In this document: one piece after another, positions 45,317 through 56,830 of the stretch
Layout: the number at the start of each line of letters is the position of its first letter
Position numbering within the stretch: position 1 is the stretch's first letter
From: Cantharellus purpuraceus
Lineage: Eukaryota > Basidiomycota > Agaricomycetes > Cantharellales > Hydnaceae
Direction: 5' to 3'
Assembly: GCA_025174535.1 (NCBI GenBank)
Contig: JALBUN010000001.1
Location: 3,410,001-3,474,000, forward strand
DNA length: 64,000 nt
Program-made: the position numbers and the translations under genes
The notes under the pieces: generated by a model
Told to the model about the DNA's origin: nothing
Database searches by the model: none
The model's input: only the letters and a program-made list of their open reading frames with translations

Positions 45317-47396
45317 TTTCAGCATGGTCCATCTGTTAAGTTGCCACCAGCTTCGGTGGACTCACACCGCTGCGGGGTGGGACAACCACCAAGGAGGAAG
45401 CGAGCGGTCAAGTAAGCATCTCCATCAGTCTCAAAATGAACTGTGTAGTTGATACCAACACCTAGCATGACAACATTCCTTGGGAATGCGTTGGAAAATC
45501 GGACCACCGCAGGGAGAATAAAGCGACTTGCGAACGAGGTGAAAACGTGGCTGGATGAGTTTCTGAATCTCTCGGGATCAATAGCTCTGTTTGATGTGTT
45601 GTCTGGTGTTTATATTGATGTTTCATCTATTAGTTCTCTATAGCATCCATCCTCAGGGATTCTCTCGCCGTCGTCTGAATTGTGCATTGGGCACGGACAT
45701 CAAGGTGATGAGAGGCGTGGCATGATCGAGTCGTCCTAAGACCATACGGCCGTGCGTATTGGGAATGGCACGTAGCCCTCAACAGAGTCGTATCACTTGG
45801 AAGCATACCAGAATCACGTGCCTGCGTTGGCGACGATATGGGGGACGATCATTGTATCCGCTGCCATACAGGTAATAAGAAAAATAGCACTTATTCTCTC
45901 GTATGTATTACCAGAATCCATGGTATGCTGGCATATCATCTCGTGAAGACCATAGTCCATTTGTATACAGAATATCTTAAAATCACATGTACAAGACGAT
46001 ACGTTCTCACTCCTGATCGCTAAATATAAATGCCTAATTATTAGTCTTGATTCAAAACTGCTGAACCAATAGTTGTCCATTCGACGTACCCATTAAAAGG
46101 GGAGGCGGCCTAAAGGGATAATCCGAAAGAGGTGAGACAGATGTTTGAACGACAAATATTTACATGGACTTGGCAGACCGTCAGGAGCCATGTCTTGAAA
46201 TTCCACTCAGAAGCGTGTCAGACATAGGACTTTCGAGTGCTGAAAATGAGTAATTTTGTGAATTCTTTGGAGATAGGGTGGCAGCATTGGTTGATAGTTG
46301 AGGAAGACGCGTTCCATGGATCCCTAGTGTACCAAGCCATCGACACTGCTGTAGTGGGTGTCAAGAAAAATTATTTTGCTGTATGGGATGGAGCTGGGAC
46401 CATTGCCCACTCTCACAAGAGACAGGTTAATAAGATATGAGGTCTCTGACTGACACGTCAGTCAAAAGCACATATCAAGGAAACCCGTGAGTCATCGCCT
46501 AGTCCTCACCTTCGTCTGACGGGACTCAACAAATCTGCCGTACTATATTCTATCGCATTGTCACTCGTCGAAAGAAGGAGGCCGTGAAAACTTCTGGCAA
46601 TTGAGATGTTTTAAGGCAAGAGAGGAGAACTCCCAATGTGCCAAGGGCCGCATGAGTGATAGCTGTGTCGGAGAAACTGCGTTATGTTACCCGGTGGCAC
46701 TAACGTGATCCTGTCATGGGCGGATATGTACCTCTCCTCGTACCTTGGACTGTCCAGCTTCGACAACTTCGACATGATCCTGACTCGGAGAGCCCGTCAT
46801 GTCAGTCTGTAAATATACATAGGAAGGCATCAAAAGCAAACTTCAGAGCAGCCACGGCGGAATGCCATCAGAGCGCTCCGATCAGAGGAAAGTGTGAAAA
46901 GAGCAGAAACTTGTATATATGGCTGTCTCGCCTAGCATCATCTTCAGCTGCTTAAATTGAGCGTTTGACGTGAGCGCAAAGGCTAATTTGGTCACGTGAT
47001 GTGACACCCTGGGATTCCACAAGTGTGCACAAAGTACCGCTGTATCAAGTACTCAACCATTGTCCACAGACCACGACGCAATTTCGTTCCGACACCCAGT
47101 CCTCGCCACTAACTGAGCCATATATGCACAGCCCTTCCGGTGACTGTCCCCAGTATGAAATAGTCGCTATGACATCTGGTTACCGGTACTTCTGGCAGAT
47201 CAACCGTATTCATATCCTGCTTGGACTCATGGATCATGTCTTCAAATCAACAAAATGGTCATGCACCTGTCTCGGCTTCCTCTTTTGCCCGTACCCTTCC
47301 CGCTAGATCGGCGTGTTGCCCCCATCATCATGTGCACGGGCCTTTCTACACTATCCGTATGGCCTGTGTCCGTCTATAAATGCTCGCACCCCTCCT
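45317..47396. other. Intergenic, upstream of the P-type ATPase
   Basis: No confident gene. Open frames at 45319-45507 (-), 46237-46440 (+), 46716-46955 (+) and 47001-47306 (+) have no recognised domain. The last one shares no reading frame with the ATPase start and is probably untranslated leader. Confidence 0.4.
46992..46999. promoter_or_regulatory. TCACGTGA palindrome
   Basis: An 8-bp palindrome with a CACGTG core, immediately followed by TGTGAC. It lies about 400 bases upstream of the ATPase start codon. A regulatory role is inferred only. Confidence 0.3.
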
Positions 47397-50300
47397 ATGG
47401 CTTCTAGCGTTCCTTTTTCCCTTCCCCCAACGTCTTTTGATCCCATGATGTCCCTAGAAACAGACCTGGAGCAGCAGGACTCTGCATCAAAGGTCAAAAC
47501 CTTTGCCCTTTCTCGCACTCCTGCTCACTCTGGCACTGGAGTCCCTATGGAGTCGCGTACCATGTCTATACGTTCTATCCGCGAGACCGTATCCCCTTCT
47601 GATGCACGTATTCCTGTCGAGTTCCGGACGCTCAGCATCCATGTCGATACTCATGAGAGCAAAGGAAACGGGTCCTCTCCCTCTGCCTCCATAGCCAAGG
47701 ACAAGAATAAAAATAAGGGGCCTGTTAAAGGTCTCGCTTCCATGCCATCATTCTTGCTCAGATTATTCCCTGACAATAGACCCCTAGAACTTGCCTCTCT
47801 GGATTGGCATACGATCTCCGTCTCTATGCTCTCCCAGCATCTTTCTGTGGCTCCCTCTACTGGACTTGACCAACCTCAAGCCTCTCGTCGCATTTCTACG
47901 TATGGTCTAAATAAGATCTCGCCCCCACCCCGTAACATGTTCAAAAAGGTTATGGAATGGCTTTTTGGCGGGTTTGGTAGTCTCCTTCTTGGTGCAAGCA
48001 TTATTTGTTTCATCGCATGGTATGATAGTGCGCGCTTTCTAACCACGTAGCTCATTTTCCCTGTAGGAAACCGCTTGGCAACCCTCCTTTGGCTTCTAAC
48101 CTTGCACTTGCAGTTGTTCTGCTTATCGTCCTACTTCTGCAAGCCGTCTTCAATGCTTGGCAGGACTTCTCTACGTCGCGTGTTATGAGTAGTATCAAGA
48201 ACTTGTTACCTAGCACAGTCACGGTTGTCAGGGGGTCAGCCCAGGTTGATTATATCACCAGTTAAAAGGTGTCCACGTTGGCTCACTTTTCATCGTTACT
48301 CACAGCTCAACATACCAGCGGAGCAGCTTGTCCCCGGAGATGTGGTATGTGTCTAATGTGGAGGGAAAATTTTATGTACGATATAATTTACTTTATTGAA
48401 GGTCGTTGTCGCCATGGGCATGAAGATTCCGGCGGATCTGAGGATGATTGAGTGTACCGGAGATTGTATGTTCGACAGGAGTATTTTGACTGGGGAGGCT
48501 AGTTTTTAACCCATTTGGACGTCGAGAAATCCCTCCCTAATTCCTTACATGTCTGCAGAGCGAGCCAGTGCCTGGCACTGTTGATTGCACAGATGCCAAT
48601 TTCCTTGAGGTATATATTCTCATTTGTGGTCTCCCTTCGTCCCTGTGCTCACCATGCCACAGACCAAGAATATTGCATTGCAAGGCACTCACTGTACCAG
48701 CGGATCTGGAAAGGGTATTGTCGTCCAAACTGGTGACCTCACTGTCTTGTACGTCAACATCTCCTCTATGCCTTCCTTCTCAAATGCCATTTCGAAAATT
48801 GATCCCAAACTTCAGCGGCCGGATTGCCAAGCTCTCCTCACAGACATCGACAGGCCTGACGACACTCCAACGGGAAATTCTTCGTTTTGTATTGATCATT
48901 GCGAGCTTGGCCACTGCCGTAGCGATCCTGATCGTCATCTTGTGGGCAGCATGGTGTGTATCTGTAGTTCATGAAGGTTTCATCGTGCTAAAGATAAACA
49001 TCACAGGCTGAGAAAGTCTTTTCCTAACTACATCAACGTACCCAACCTACTAATTGATGTGGTGTCTGTCATGGGTATATCGCACCAAACTGTACCGAAT
49101 TCATTTTCTAATTTTGTCTACCTTAGTGGCATTTATTCCCGAAGGACTGTACGTCATACTTGTCATCTGGGATGAGCCCACGTCGTTAACTGAATTTTCC
49201 CACACCTTCTGGGTCTTATCGTCGTGTTGCTCACGTACATTCATGCGGCTCGATAATCAGCCCTATTGCGGTGACTATCAGTTTGGCAAAGGTTGCGGGC
49301 ACACTCAGCAAGCACAAGGTATATAATCTTTGGCGGTTGCATTCATTCGTCGGTTCTCATTCGCACTTCAGGTGTTATGCAAATCGCTATCAATTGTGGA
49401 AACATTGGGGGCAGTGAACGTGTTATGCTCAGTGCGAATATTTTTTCACGCGTTTTTGCAACACTGACCCATGTGTTTCGGCTATGTAGGATAAAACTGG
49501 TAATTCGTCCCTGCGAACATTTTCTGGTAACCCTCACACCTTTCGCAGGTACTCTGACACAAAACCGCATGCATGTTCAGAATGTTGCAGTGTATGACCT
49601 GGAACTCGAACCGAAAGAGATGCGTGATCGCGTTGTGCATTGTCGCAAAGGAATGGAGGCCTCTCACGGCCAACTCGATCTTGCATCTAAACCGTCTGTC
49701 ACTGATTCTGAGAGGGAGAACCTCGCCCAATTTGGTGCTGTTGCTGGTATCTGTAACGCTGCCACATTCGCTGCTGAAGAGAAGGAGAAACCGCTGGTTA
49801 CCAGGGAGATCATTGGTGACGCAACAGGTGAGCAATGGCCTGATTCCTTTGATACCAATGTGTTAACTCCTGATTTCTTTGGTAAAAAGATTCTGCAATT
49901 CTGCGCTTCGCGGAATCGATAGCACCCGTTGAGGAGTCATTGAAGGTCTGGCAGGAAGTGCATAAAGTTAACTTCAACTCCAAAGTAAAACCTACAATGG
50001 CTTAAGATCCAAGAGAACCTCTCATTCATGTTATTCTTCACAGACCAAGTACATGCTTAAGCTGTCCCAGCTGTCTTCGGCATACATCACCGCTAACCTT
50101 CAGCCTGCACCTATCGCATCTTGGGACAACTTCTCCCCAGCTGATTATCTCTTGACTGTCAAAGGCGCACCTGAAGTTTTATTCCCTCGTTGCTCTTTCG
50201 TTCTTTCCCCCAGCGGTGGTGCTCCTATTCGTTTAACGCCGGATGTCCTCGGACGTGTTGTCTCCATGCAAGAGTCATGGGCTGCTCAAGGCCGGAGAGT

Positions 50301-52299
50301 GCTCGTCTTGGCTCGAAAGGTGATCAGGGAAGATGAAATCCCTAAAGAGATCAAGAAGAGCACCCAGGCTATCACCGAATTGGTAGACGAATTGAACGAA
50401 GACCTGGTGATTGTTGGTCTCGTTGGCTTGATTGACCCCCTGAAGGAGGATATTGTAGATACCGTGAGGTGCGTTTGTGTCACGCTGCTTTTAGTATTAC
50501 TTTTTAAGTGTTGCCAATAGGGTATGCCGTGGCGCCGGCATTCGTTTCTTTGTCGTTACTGGTGCGCATGCTTTCAGAGCATTTGAAATGAACGATACTC
50601 ATACAACGCAGGCGACCATCCCGCGACCGCTGTCGCAATCTCCGCGCAGGCCGGTATTGTTTCCGATGTTTCTAGGATTCATCACCTATCAGACCTCGAT
50701 CCGAACCTACCTTTGGATCAAATACCACCTTACGTGCCAGTTGCAGAGGAAGATGATAACCCACGCCCAATGAAAGGGATTGTAGTCACCGGCAGTGATA
50801 TGACCAAGTTTACTGGAACCCAACTCGATCAACTGTGCACATACGACGAGATTGTTTTTGCGCGAACGACGCCGGAGCAGAAACTGTTCATTGTCCGCGC
50901 CTTCCAGACTCGTAGCTGCATTGTCGCTATGACAGGGGATGGGGTGAATGATAGCGCGTCATTGCGAGTCGCTGACTGCGGCATTGCGATGGGTGCGGGT
51001 TCTGACGTTGCCAGGTACGTCTTATATTATATCTCATCTCTCCCTCTGATAAGCAGTGCTCATGGTATTATAGGGAAGCTGCGGATATGGTCCTTCTAGA
51101 TAGCTTTGGTTCTATTGTTGTGGCTCTAGAATATGGTCAGTCAAAGGCAGGCTTTCAGTGACGGTGGTGTCTAACATATCTGTTCAAAAGGTCGTCTTGT
51201 CTATGACAATCTGAAAAAGACTTGCTTGTATCTCCTCCCAGCTGGAAGGTGAGAGTTTTCATCGCTAGTTGTTCGTGTGCTCATGCTCCTTCATCGGTCA
51301 GTTTCTCAGAGTTAATGCCCGTTCTCCTCAATATTCTTCTTGGGTTACCCCAGGTTTGTGTCTGTCTGCCTTGTGGATGATACCAATTTTAAGCACAACG
51401 TACAGATGCTCAGCAACCTTCAAGTAAGGCTCACAATACGCTTTATCAATAGTCTGATTGACGATTTTATTTGTAGATGATCATTATCTGCGTGGCCACA
51501 GACATTGCACCAGCCCTGAGCTTGTGCATGGAGCCTCCTGAGTCCGGGCTATTGCGCCGGAGACCACGCAACGTTAAGACCGAACGTCTTGCCAACTGGA
51601 GACTTCTTCTCCATGCCTATGGGTTCCTTGGTGTGCTTGAGAGTCTGTGCGCTATGTCAATGTGAGTGTATAAACAGTTAATGCTCTCTAGTTAACAAAG
51701 AGTTGACCCCATCCAAGGTCTTTCTGGTACCTCCAGCGACAGGGTGTTCTATTCTCACAGCTTGTCCTGAAATTTGGAAACTGGCCTACATTGACCGCTG
51801 AAAATCTGAATAACGCCCAAAGTGTGTACTTCATCACACTAGTTATCATGCAGTGGGGGTACGGTTCAAGCTTTCGAGATCTCTGACTGGGGAGGCTCTG
51901 ATGCATTTTACATGGCAGAAATTTGCTGGCAACACGCTGCCGCAAGCTTAGCATCTTCCAGCATCGGCCCACAAGGAATAAGTATCTTGTCCCAGCTATG
52001 ATATGCGCACTCGTGGTTGCCATATTCTTCAGCTACGTTCCATTCTTGTGAGTGCTACGAGTTCCATGTACAAGCATATGATGGTCTTATATTCTACAGC
52101 CAAAGGGTATTCCTCACGCGTGGTGTTCCTGCTGAACACTACTTCATTCCTATGGCCTTTGGAATTGTCTTACTCTTGTGAGTCCACTCGTAATGTTTTT
52201 AAGGGACATTCCAGACTGATATAATATAGCCTTGATGAAACACGCAAGTTCTTGGTGCGTCGTTACCCGCATGGCGTACTTGCCAAGTTGGCTTGGTAG
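47397..52299 (+). CDS. P-type cation ATPase, Na+/K+-ATPase-like (P2C)
   Basis: The protein starts MASSVPFSLPP, with a long regulatory N-terminus containing VEFRTLSIHV. The exons rebuild all P-type landmarks: LGNPPLASNLALAVVLLIVL (M2 region), QLVPGDVV, ILTGESEPVPG, FIPEGLPIAVT (M4), CSDKTGTLTQNRM (phosphorylated Asp), LTVKGAPEVLFPRC, TGDHPATA, GDGVNDSASLRVADCGIAMG and SELMPVLLNILLG (M5). M6 follows with CVATDIAPALSL, then RRRPRNVKTERLANWRLL, then M7-M10, ending HGVLAKLAW. The KTERL loop and domain order match the P2C group. Known family members pump or take up Na+ or K+ across the plasma membrane. More than twenty exons are needed, including an 18-nt one. The DKTG/TLT and TGE/S motifs are both split by introns, the latter with a GC donor. 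All lesions I suspected resolved as introns. Confidence 0.9.
48498..48558 (+). other. GC-AG intron inside the TGES motif
   Basis: The exon ends ACTGGGGAG, the next bases are GCTAGT, and the acceptor is TCTGCAG. Joining at GC restores TGESEPVPG exactly. The nearest GT donor would shift the frame. At 61 nt the intron is of normal size. Confidence 0.75.
51406..51423 (+). other. 18-nt microexon of the P-type ATPase
   Basis: Six codons (MLSNLQ) lie between a TACAG acceptor and a GTAAGG donor, in phase 0 on both sides. They join GLPQ to MIIICVATD in the M5-M6 hairpin. Skipping would shorten the membrane hairpin by six residues in frame. Confidence 0.8.
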
Positions 52300-52667
52300 T
52301 ACCCGTCGACCATTCCATGACCCTTCCTTTATGTCTTCGTTTATAATTTCTTCCCCACCTCGACTCTCACTCTGTGATTTAACGATGTCTTTTTTACATA
52401 AAATTACATTCATTGAGTCACCTTTGACGTTTCCATCCTTTATGTATATCCTGGTCCCATTATGGATTTAAACGTTTTTCGAGTGACAAAACACGTACGA
52501 GTTGTACAATACATACCACTTGGAATCTGCTGTGCAGGATATCTTGTTGAGCGCGGCGGCGTAGTAGGGAGTTACATTGAATATAAAATAGACAACTGTG
52601 CACAGGTTCGATAGCTCACATTTCCCGAAGGAATCAAGGTGCTAAACTGCCTAGCTAAATTCAACTA
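52300..52667. other. Convergent intergenic region
   Basis: 3' flanks of the ATPase and SMN genes, AT-rich near 52480-52600. No gene seen. Confidence 0.4.
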
Positions 52668-53711
52668 TCATGTCGGTATGAGATCATTTTCCTCAGCTTG
52701 TTTGCTTGAGAACTCTTGTTGTTCCTGTTCATCCTGTTCAACAGCATCGATCATCACCTCATCCCCTGTTTCGGGCTCGTGAGAATCAGTTTCCTGTGGT
52801 TCTTGCGATGCTGTCTTGCTAGCGACACTCTAGGAAACAGGAAGTTAGACCGTGCATATGTATTCGAAGCATCCAACAGGTAGCTCACATGGTAAACACC
52901 CGTCCAATATCCCGCCCAATACCAGGCTCCCATGGCCTGCTGGAACGCTTCATTTGGGGTAATTTGGTTGGTCATCCCTGTTGGAGGGGGCGGAACAATC
53001 CCACACCTTGCACCGATCGCACTACTTGCAACATTGCCGTCAACGCTTCCTCCGATAGTAGGCAGCGAAGGGTCATGTTGGGGTACAAATGTGTCGAAAT
53101 TGACAGGACGTGAATTATCGGGATCGGGAGGTTCGACGTTTTCACCTTGTGTTTCACGGCCTTCGGCGGTGAAGGATGCGGGGATCGAGGGCATAAGGAA
53201 TGAGGCACCCAGAGATGCGGTGGAGGGCACTTCTGTTTCCGGAGGGATGTTGTACCAGCTACTTGATTACTTGTTACAGCTAACCTAAAATGCATGGAAA
53301 AAACTCACAGTGGTGATTTATTCACTGGCTCAGATTTCCACTTCTTTTCTGGACCATTTAAAACCTGAAACCTGACTGTTCGAAAGGTCGAACGACGACA
53401 ATTAATCAACGTACCTCATATTCTTCTACAGCGGCGTTCCATGCACGGATGAGTGCTGAGTCGTCCCAGACTTCTTCATGTGTAAGTTGTCGACACTCTT
53501 CCTGCAATCCGTAACGTTTCTTTGCTTTCTCAGGAGAGACTCCATCCTCATCCTCATGGTCTTCGTCACGGGACTGAGTACGGTTGCCATACTTTTGACC
53601 TTGGCGATGATTAGTCTTCCGCCGTTTCTTCGGTGGAGAAGCAGCAGGAGGTGAAGTCTCCTGTACGGGCACTTGAGAAGCTATGTCATCGTACGAAACT
53701 AGAGTGCGCAT
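52668..53711 (-). CDS. SMN (survival motor neuron) homologue
   Basis: The protein starts MRTLVSYDDIASQ. A basic, nuclear-signal-like stretch (PPKKRRKTNHRQGQKYGN) is followed by LTHEEVWDDSALIRAWNAAV, which matches the Gemin2-binding helix of SMN. After two exons (LNGPEKKWKSEP and WYNIPPETEVPS) and a Pro/Ser linker comes AMGAWYWAGYWTGVYH, the YG box by which SMN oligomerises. The tail is acidic (DEVMIDAVEQDEQEQQ). No Tudor domain is visible between the two conserved ends, as in fission yeast Smn1. SMN assembles Sm rings on spliceosomal snRNAs, which fits an intron-rich genome. The start is fixed by the ATG at 53711; the open frame upstream lacks an ATG. The size is about 250-270 residues. Confidence 0.88.
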
Positions 53712-53750
53712 GGTTGTCGCTTTTTCTTCCGACTTACGGGTCGATGAGAT

Positions 53751-53756
53751 CACGTG
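53751..53756. promoter_or_regulatory. CACGTG site upstream of SMN
   Basis: CACGTGAC lies 40 bases upstream of the SMN ATG, in the 118-bp gap to the Brr6-like gene. It is the same core as at the TOP2 and Brr6/ClpP promoters. Confidence 0.4.
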
Positions 53757-53829
53757 ACCCAAACGCGCACATATGGTCTATCATATATCGTGGTTGGCAC
53801 ACGCAGGACAGACAATAAACAAGACGTAA

Positions 53830-55358
53830 TCAGCCACTGGAATCACGTTCAGTAAGTCTTCTGCGTCGGCTTGATGTTTCCAAGCTATCCTCCCCCTCCA
53901 CTGGCATGTTCCACGTCTGCTTATTCTCACTTCCCTGAATATGGTGATCCAATTTGTACGAGAACGGCGAATTGGCAGCCGGTCCCCAAAATGGCGGGAG
54001 TGATCCCGCGCTATACGCCATCTGATTTGACGAGGGCACTGGTTGGCTGTTCCCGGGAGCATGCCGTGCACGATAGAACATAAGCAGAGTGTTGACGAAC
54101 GCGATTCCCATTGCCATTGCTGTGGTTGTGAAAATCTGGACCAAATAATCGGCTATAAACTCATGGTCCCATTCTCAGCAGGCTCACCAGTGTCCTCCAA
54201 CTAATAGGCTCCATAAAGCCATTGATTACTTCTCCTATCAGTTCAGCCAGGAGTCTCGTCCGACCAACAATGGAAGCGTCGCGCTCCATGCATGCTTTCC
54301 ATTCATGGCATTGGAGCATGATGATAGGAGATGGTTTCTCCCCGCAGAAGTTATCTGCGTATAGACTAGCACATGTTTTAATCTCTTGCAAAGATTCTAG
54401 GTGATTTGTACAGATGTTAGAATTCCACATGTTGACACCGCCATGTTCAATTAGAAACTTACCAAGAACATGCTCAGCCATTTTTTGCTCTACATCCTTC
54501 TGAATGGCACGGAAGAAGTAAAAGATAATACACAACAGCCCAAGAACTAAAGATAGATTGAAGAAGAATTGAAGGTATCTGCAAAACCGATTGTCAATGA
54601 TGTTATTGCGTGTTTGTAACAACTCACCCAAGCAACACATAGGGAATTTCAGAGTGTGATAACTGTGGGGTGGGCATGTGAAATGTATAATGATGATTGT
54701 GATTTGCGGTCGTTGTGATCGGGTCCGAGTATGGCTTCTGTAACTCTCCTTCTCTCTTTCGTCTGGGAACCCTAGTAAGTTCCCGAGGCTCATCGTTGTC
54801 ACTCAAAAGCTCGTCGGATATTCCTTCATAATCAACCTTATCTGGGTCCTTTCGTTTTCTTCTTGCTTCGCGGCCTCGGGTTGTCTCTTTCTTTTTCTGA
54901 CGGGAGCGAAAGACCCTACTCATCCCACCTGTCGCGACAGGCCTTACCGCTGCGTTGGTGGTGGATACTTCTGGTTTTGGAGGGCTAGCATCTTGCATAA
55001 CCACATCATTCATCTCAGGTGAGGGACCTTGTGGCATCGTCCGTAGACTGGAAGGAACCCATGGGTGTGAAGGGGTAGAAGATGGTGCAGGTTGGTGGAA
55101 CATGAACGGGACATTGCTAGTGGGACAAAAAGAGGGAGTCAAGGGATTTGGTTGAGGAAAGGGAGGTGCTGATGTTGCCATATCAGTATGGGAACCTGTT
55201 AAGAACATTTAACATAACACACAACCCGAACAAGATGCTCACTCACGCTTCACTGGAGTCCTGAAAGGAGAATCAATAGGAATTACATCTCTATTCTTAT
55301 CAGTGAATTCGAAATCCATAGGGGCTTCTTTGGAACGCCTTTCATAGCGGCCGTTCAT
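53830..55358 (-). CDS. Brr6/Brl1 family nuclear-envelope protein
   Basis: Exon 1 encodes MNGRYERRSKEAPMDFEFTD and ends TPVKR. Exon 2 is Pro/Ser-rich, then strongly basic (RSRQKKKETTRGREARRKRK). Next is a membrane segment, YLQFFFNLSLVLGLLCIIFY, followed by the lumenal domain with four cysteines: CTNHLESLQEIKTC, ADNFC and MLQCHEWKAC. These are the disulfide-bridged cysteines of the Brr6/Brl1 (nucleocytoplasmic transport) domain. A second membrane segment (FTTTAMAMGIAFVNTLLMFY) and a Ser/Arg tail ending RDSSG complete the protein. Yeast Brr6 and Brl1 assist nuclear-pore assembly and membrane-lipid balance at the inner nuclear envelope. The gene reads intact over at least four exons and diverges from ClpP. 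Confidence 0.9.
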
Positions 55359-55439
55359 GGTCGATTGGCCCTGGAAACAACGCGTGACCGCAACAGCACG
55401 TGACCGAATTAGAAGCACAAAGTTGCTGCCCCAGTGACA
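55359..55439. promoter_or_regulatory. 81-bp divergent promoter of Brr6-like and ClpP genes
   Basis: Only 81 bases separate the two start codons. CACGTGAC sits in the middle (55397-55404), about 38 bases from each ATG, and a related GCGTGACC lies at 55382-55389. One regulatory element probably serves both genes. Confidence 0.55.
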
Positions 55440-56632
55440 ATGTTAACTTTGGGTGCTCTCAATCCAGCTTTGCGGGGTTTTGTCCGAATAAATCGGCATT
55501 ACCATCCGCATGCTTCGTCATGGACCTCATCGTCTTCAGCTAATCTCGTTCCAATCGTCATTGAACAGACTGTAAGTCCAGATTGAGATATGTTCTCCCC
55601 ACTGATGCATTTTCATTTTCCATAGGGACGAGGGGAACGATCATATGACATCTTTTCGCGTCTTCTGAGAGAGCGTGTTATTATGCTATACGGACCAGTA
55701 AACATCGAGATTTTTACACCTTGGATGCAGCAACTCACTTGAGTCAAAGATACGAGATACCGATTCTGCTCTCACTGTGGCTCAACTATTATTTCTCGAA
55801 GCAGAAGAAACATCAAAACCAATCCATCTATACATTAATTCTCCCGGAGGTAGCGTCACTGCTGGTCTGGCAATCTATGATACTGTAAGTAAATCATACG
55901 GCCTTGCCATCCTGTCGCTTCACAAATTATATGCATACAATGGCAGATGCAGGTGGGCCCTTCTATCTACACGTGAAATGATTGACTTGAGTCCGCTAGT
56001 ATGTTTCATCACCAATTCATACCTACTGTGTTGGTCAAGCATGTTCGATGGGGTCGCTTCTTCTCGCGGCGGGTGCGTCTTCGGTTTTATGGTATCATCG
56101 CTTATCGCAATTGAGCATGGTCTTCATTAGGAGAGAAAGGGAAACGACATTGTTTACCTCATGCAAGCATTATGATTCATCGTGCGTTCTAGTCACGTTA
56201 GACCTGGCATTCTTCACGATTCTCTGGGTAATCAGAACCCTCTGGAGGTGCCTCTGGTCAGGCTAGCGACATTGCTATACATGCAAAGGAGATATTACGT
56301 GTCCGAGAATTGCTGACGGAAGTTTATCAGCGGCATTGTAAGCAAGAAGGGGAAAGCAAGGAGGACTCTATGAAGAGATTCAGTGCGTTGATTCTTGATT
56401 TCCGACATTAAATATTGTTTGACTCAGGAGGATGTAGCCAGTGCACTCGAACGTGACTATTTTATGACAGGTATATTTTTGCTATATATCAGAGCTGCTG
56501 AAGGCACTTATGGTCTGTTTAGCGCATCAGGCCATGGAGTTTGGTTTGGTAGACGGTATACTAGAACGCCGGTTAACGTCGGATTCAAAAGAATCAAATT
56601 CTGAGGGGAAAGGGGGTGCTTCAACAAGCTGA
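55440..56632 (+). CDS. Mitochondrial ClpP protease subunit
   Basis: The protein starts [20 protein letters not shown], a leader rich in Arg and lacking acidic residues, as for mitochondrial import. Splicing gives [60 protein letters not shown] and [20 protein letters not shown]. After [25 protein letters not shown] and [20 protein letters not shown], the end is [17 protein letters not shown] and STS. The catalytic Ser (ACSMGS) and His (MIHQPSGG) are present. The catalytic Asp lies in the ALERDYFM region. About eight short introns are required; donors GTGCGT within LAAG and within IHQ restore the canonical text. ClpP forms a tetradecameric chamber with ClpX for matrix protein degradation. Many yeasts, including S. 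cerevisiae, lack it. Confidence 0.93.
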
Positions 56633-56830
56633 CATGAGTTGTGTAGACCTATTTGAAACGGTTTGGTACTACTACACAGTAGAATAGAGAATGAGGCGGA
56701 AGGGAAGCTAAGCCTGTTGACCCTGTCTCGCTCAACGTGAATGGGGATGTCGTATACATATATATCTTTAAACCTCATCGTGCGCGCATAACTCGACACT
56801 GCACATTTAGCCAGTGAGTTTACATACCGC

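Noticed and set aside
55870..56560. The ClpP gene appeared broken by several frame changes.
   Set aside because: Each break is resolved by a short intron; donors GTGCGT within LAAG and IHQ give the canonical family sequence, and both active-site residues are retained.
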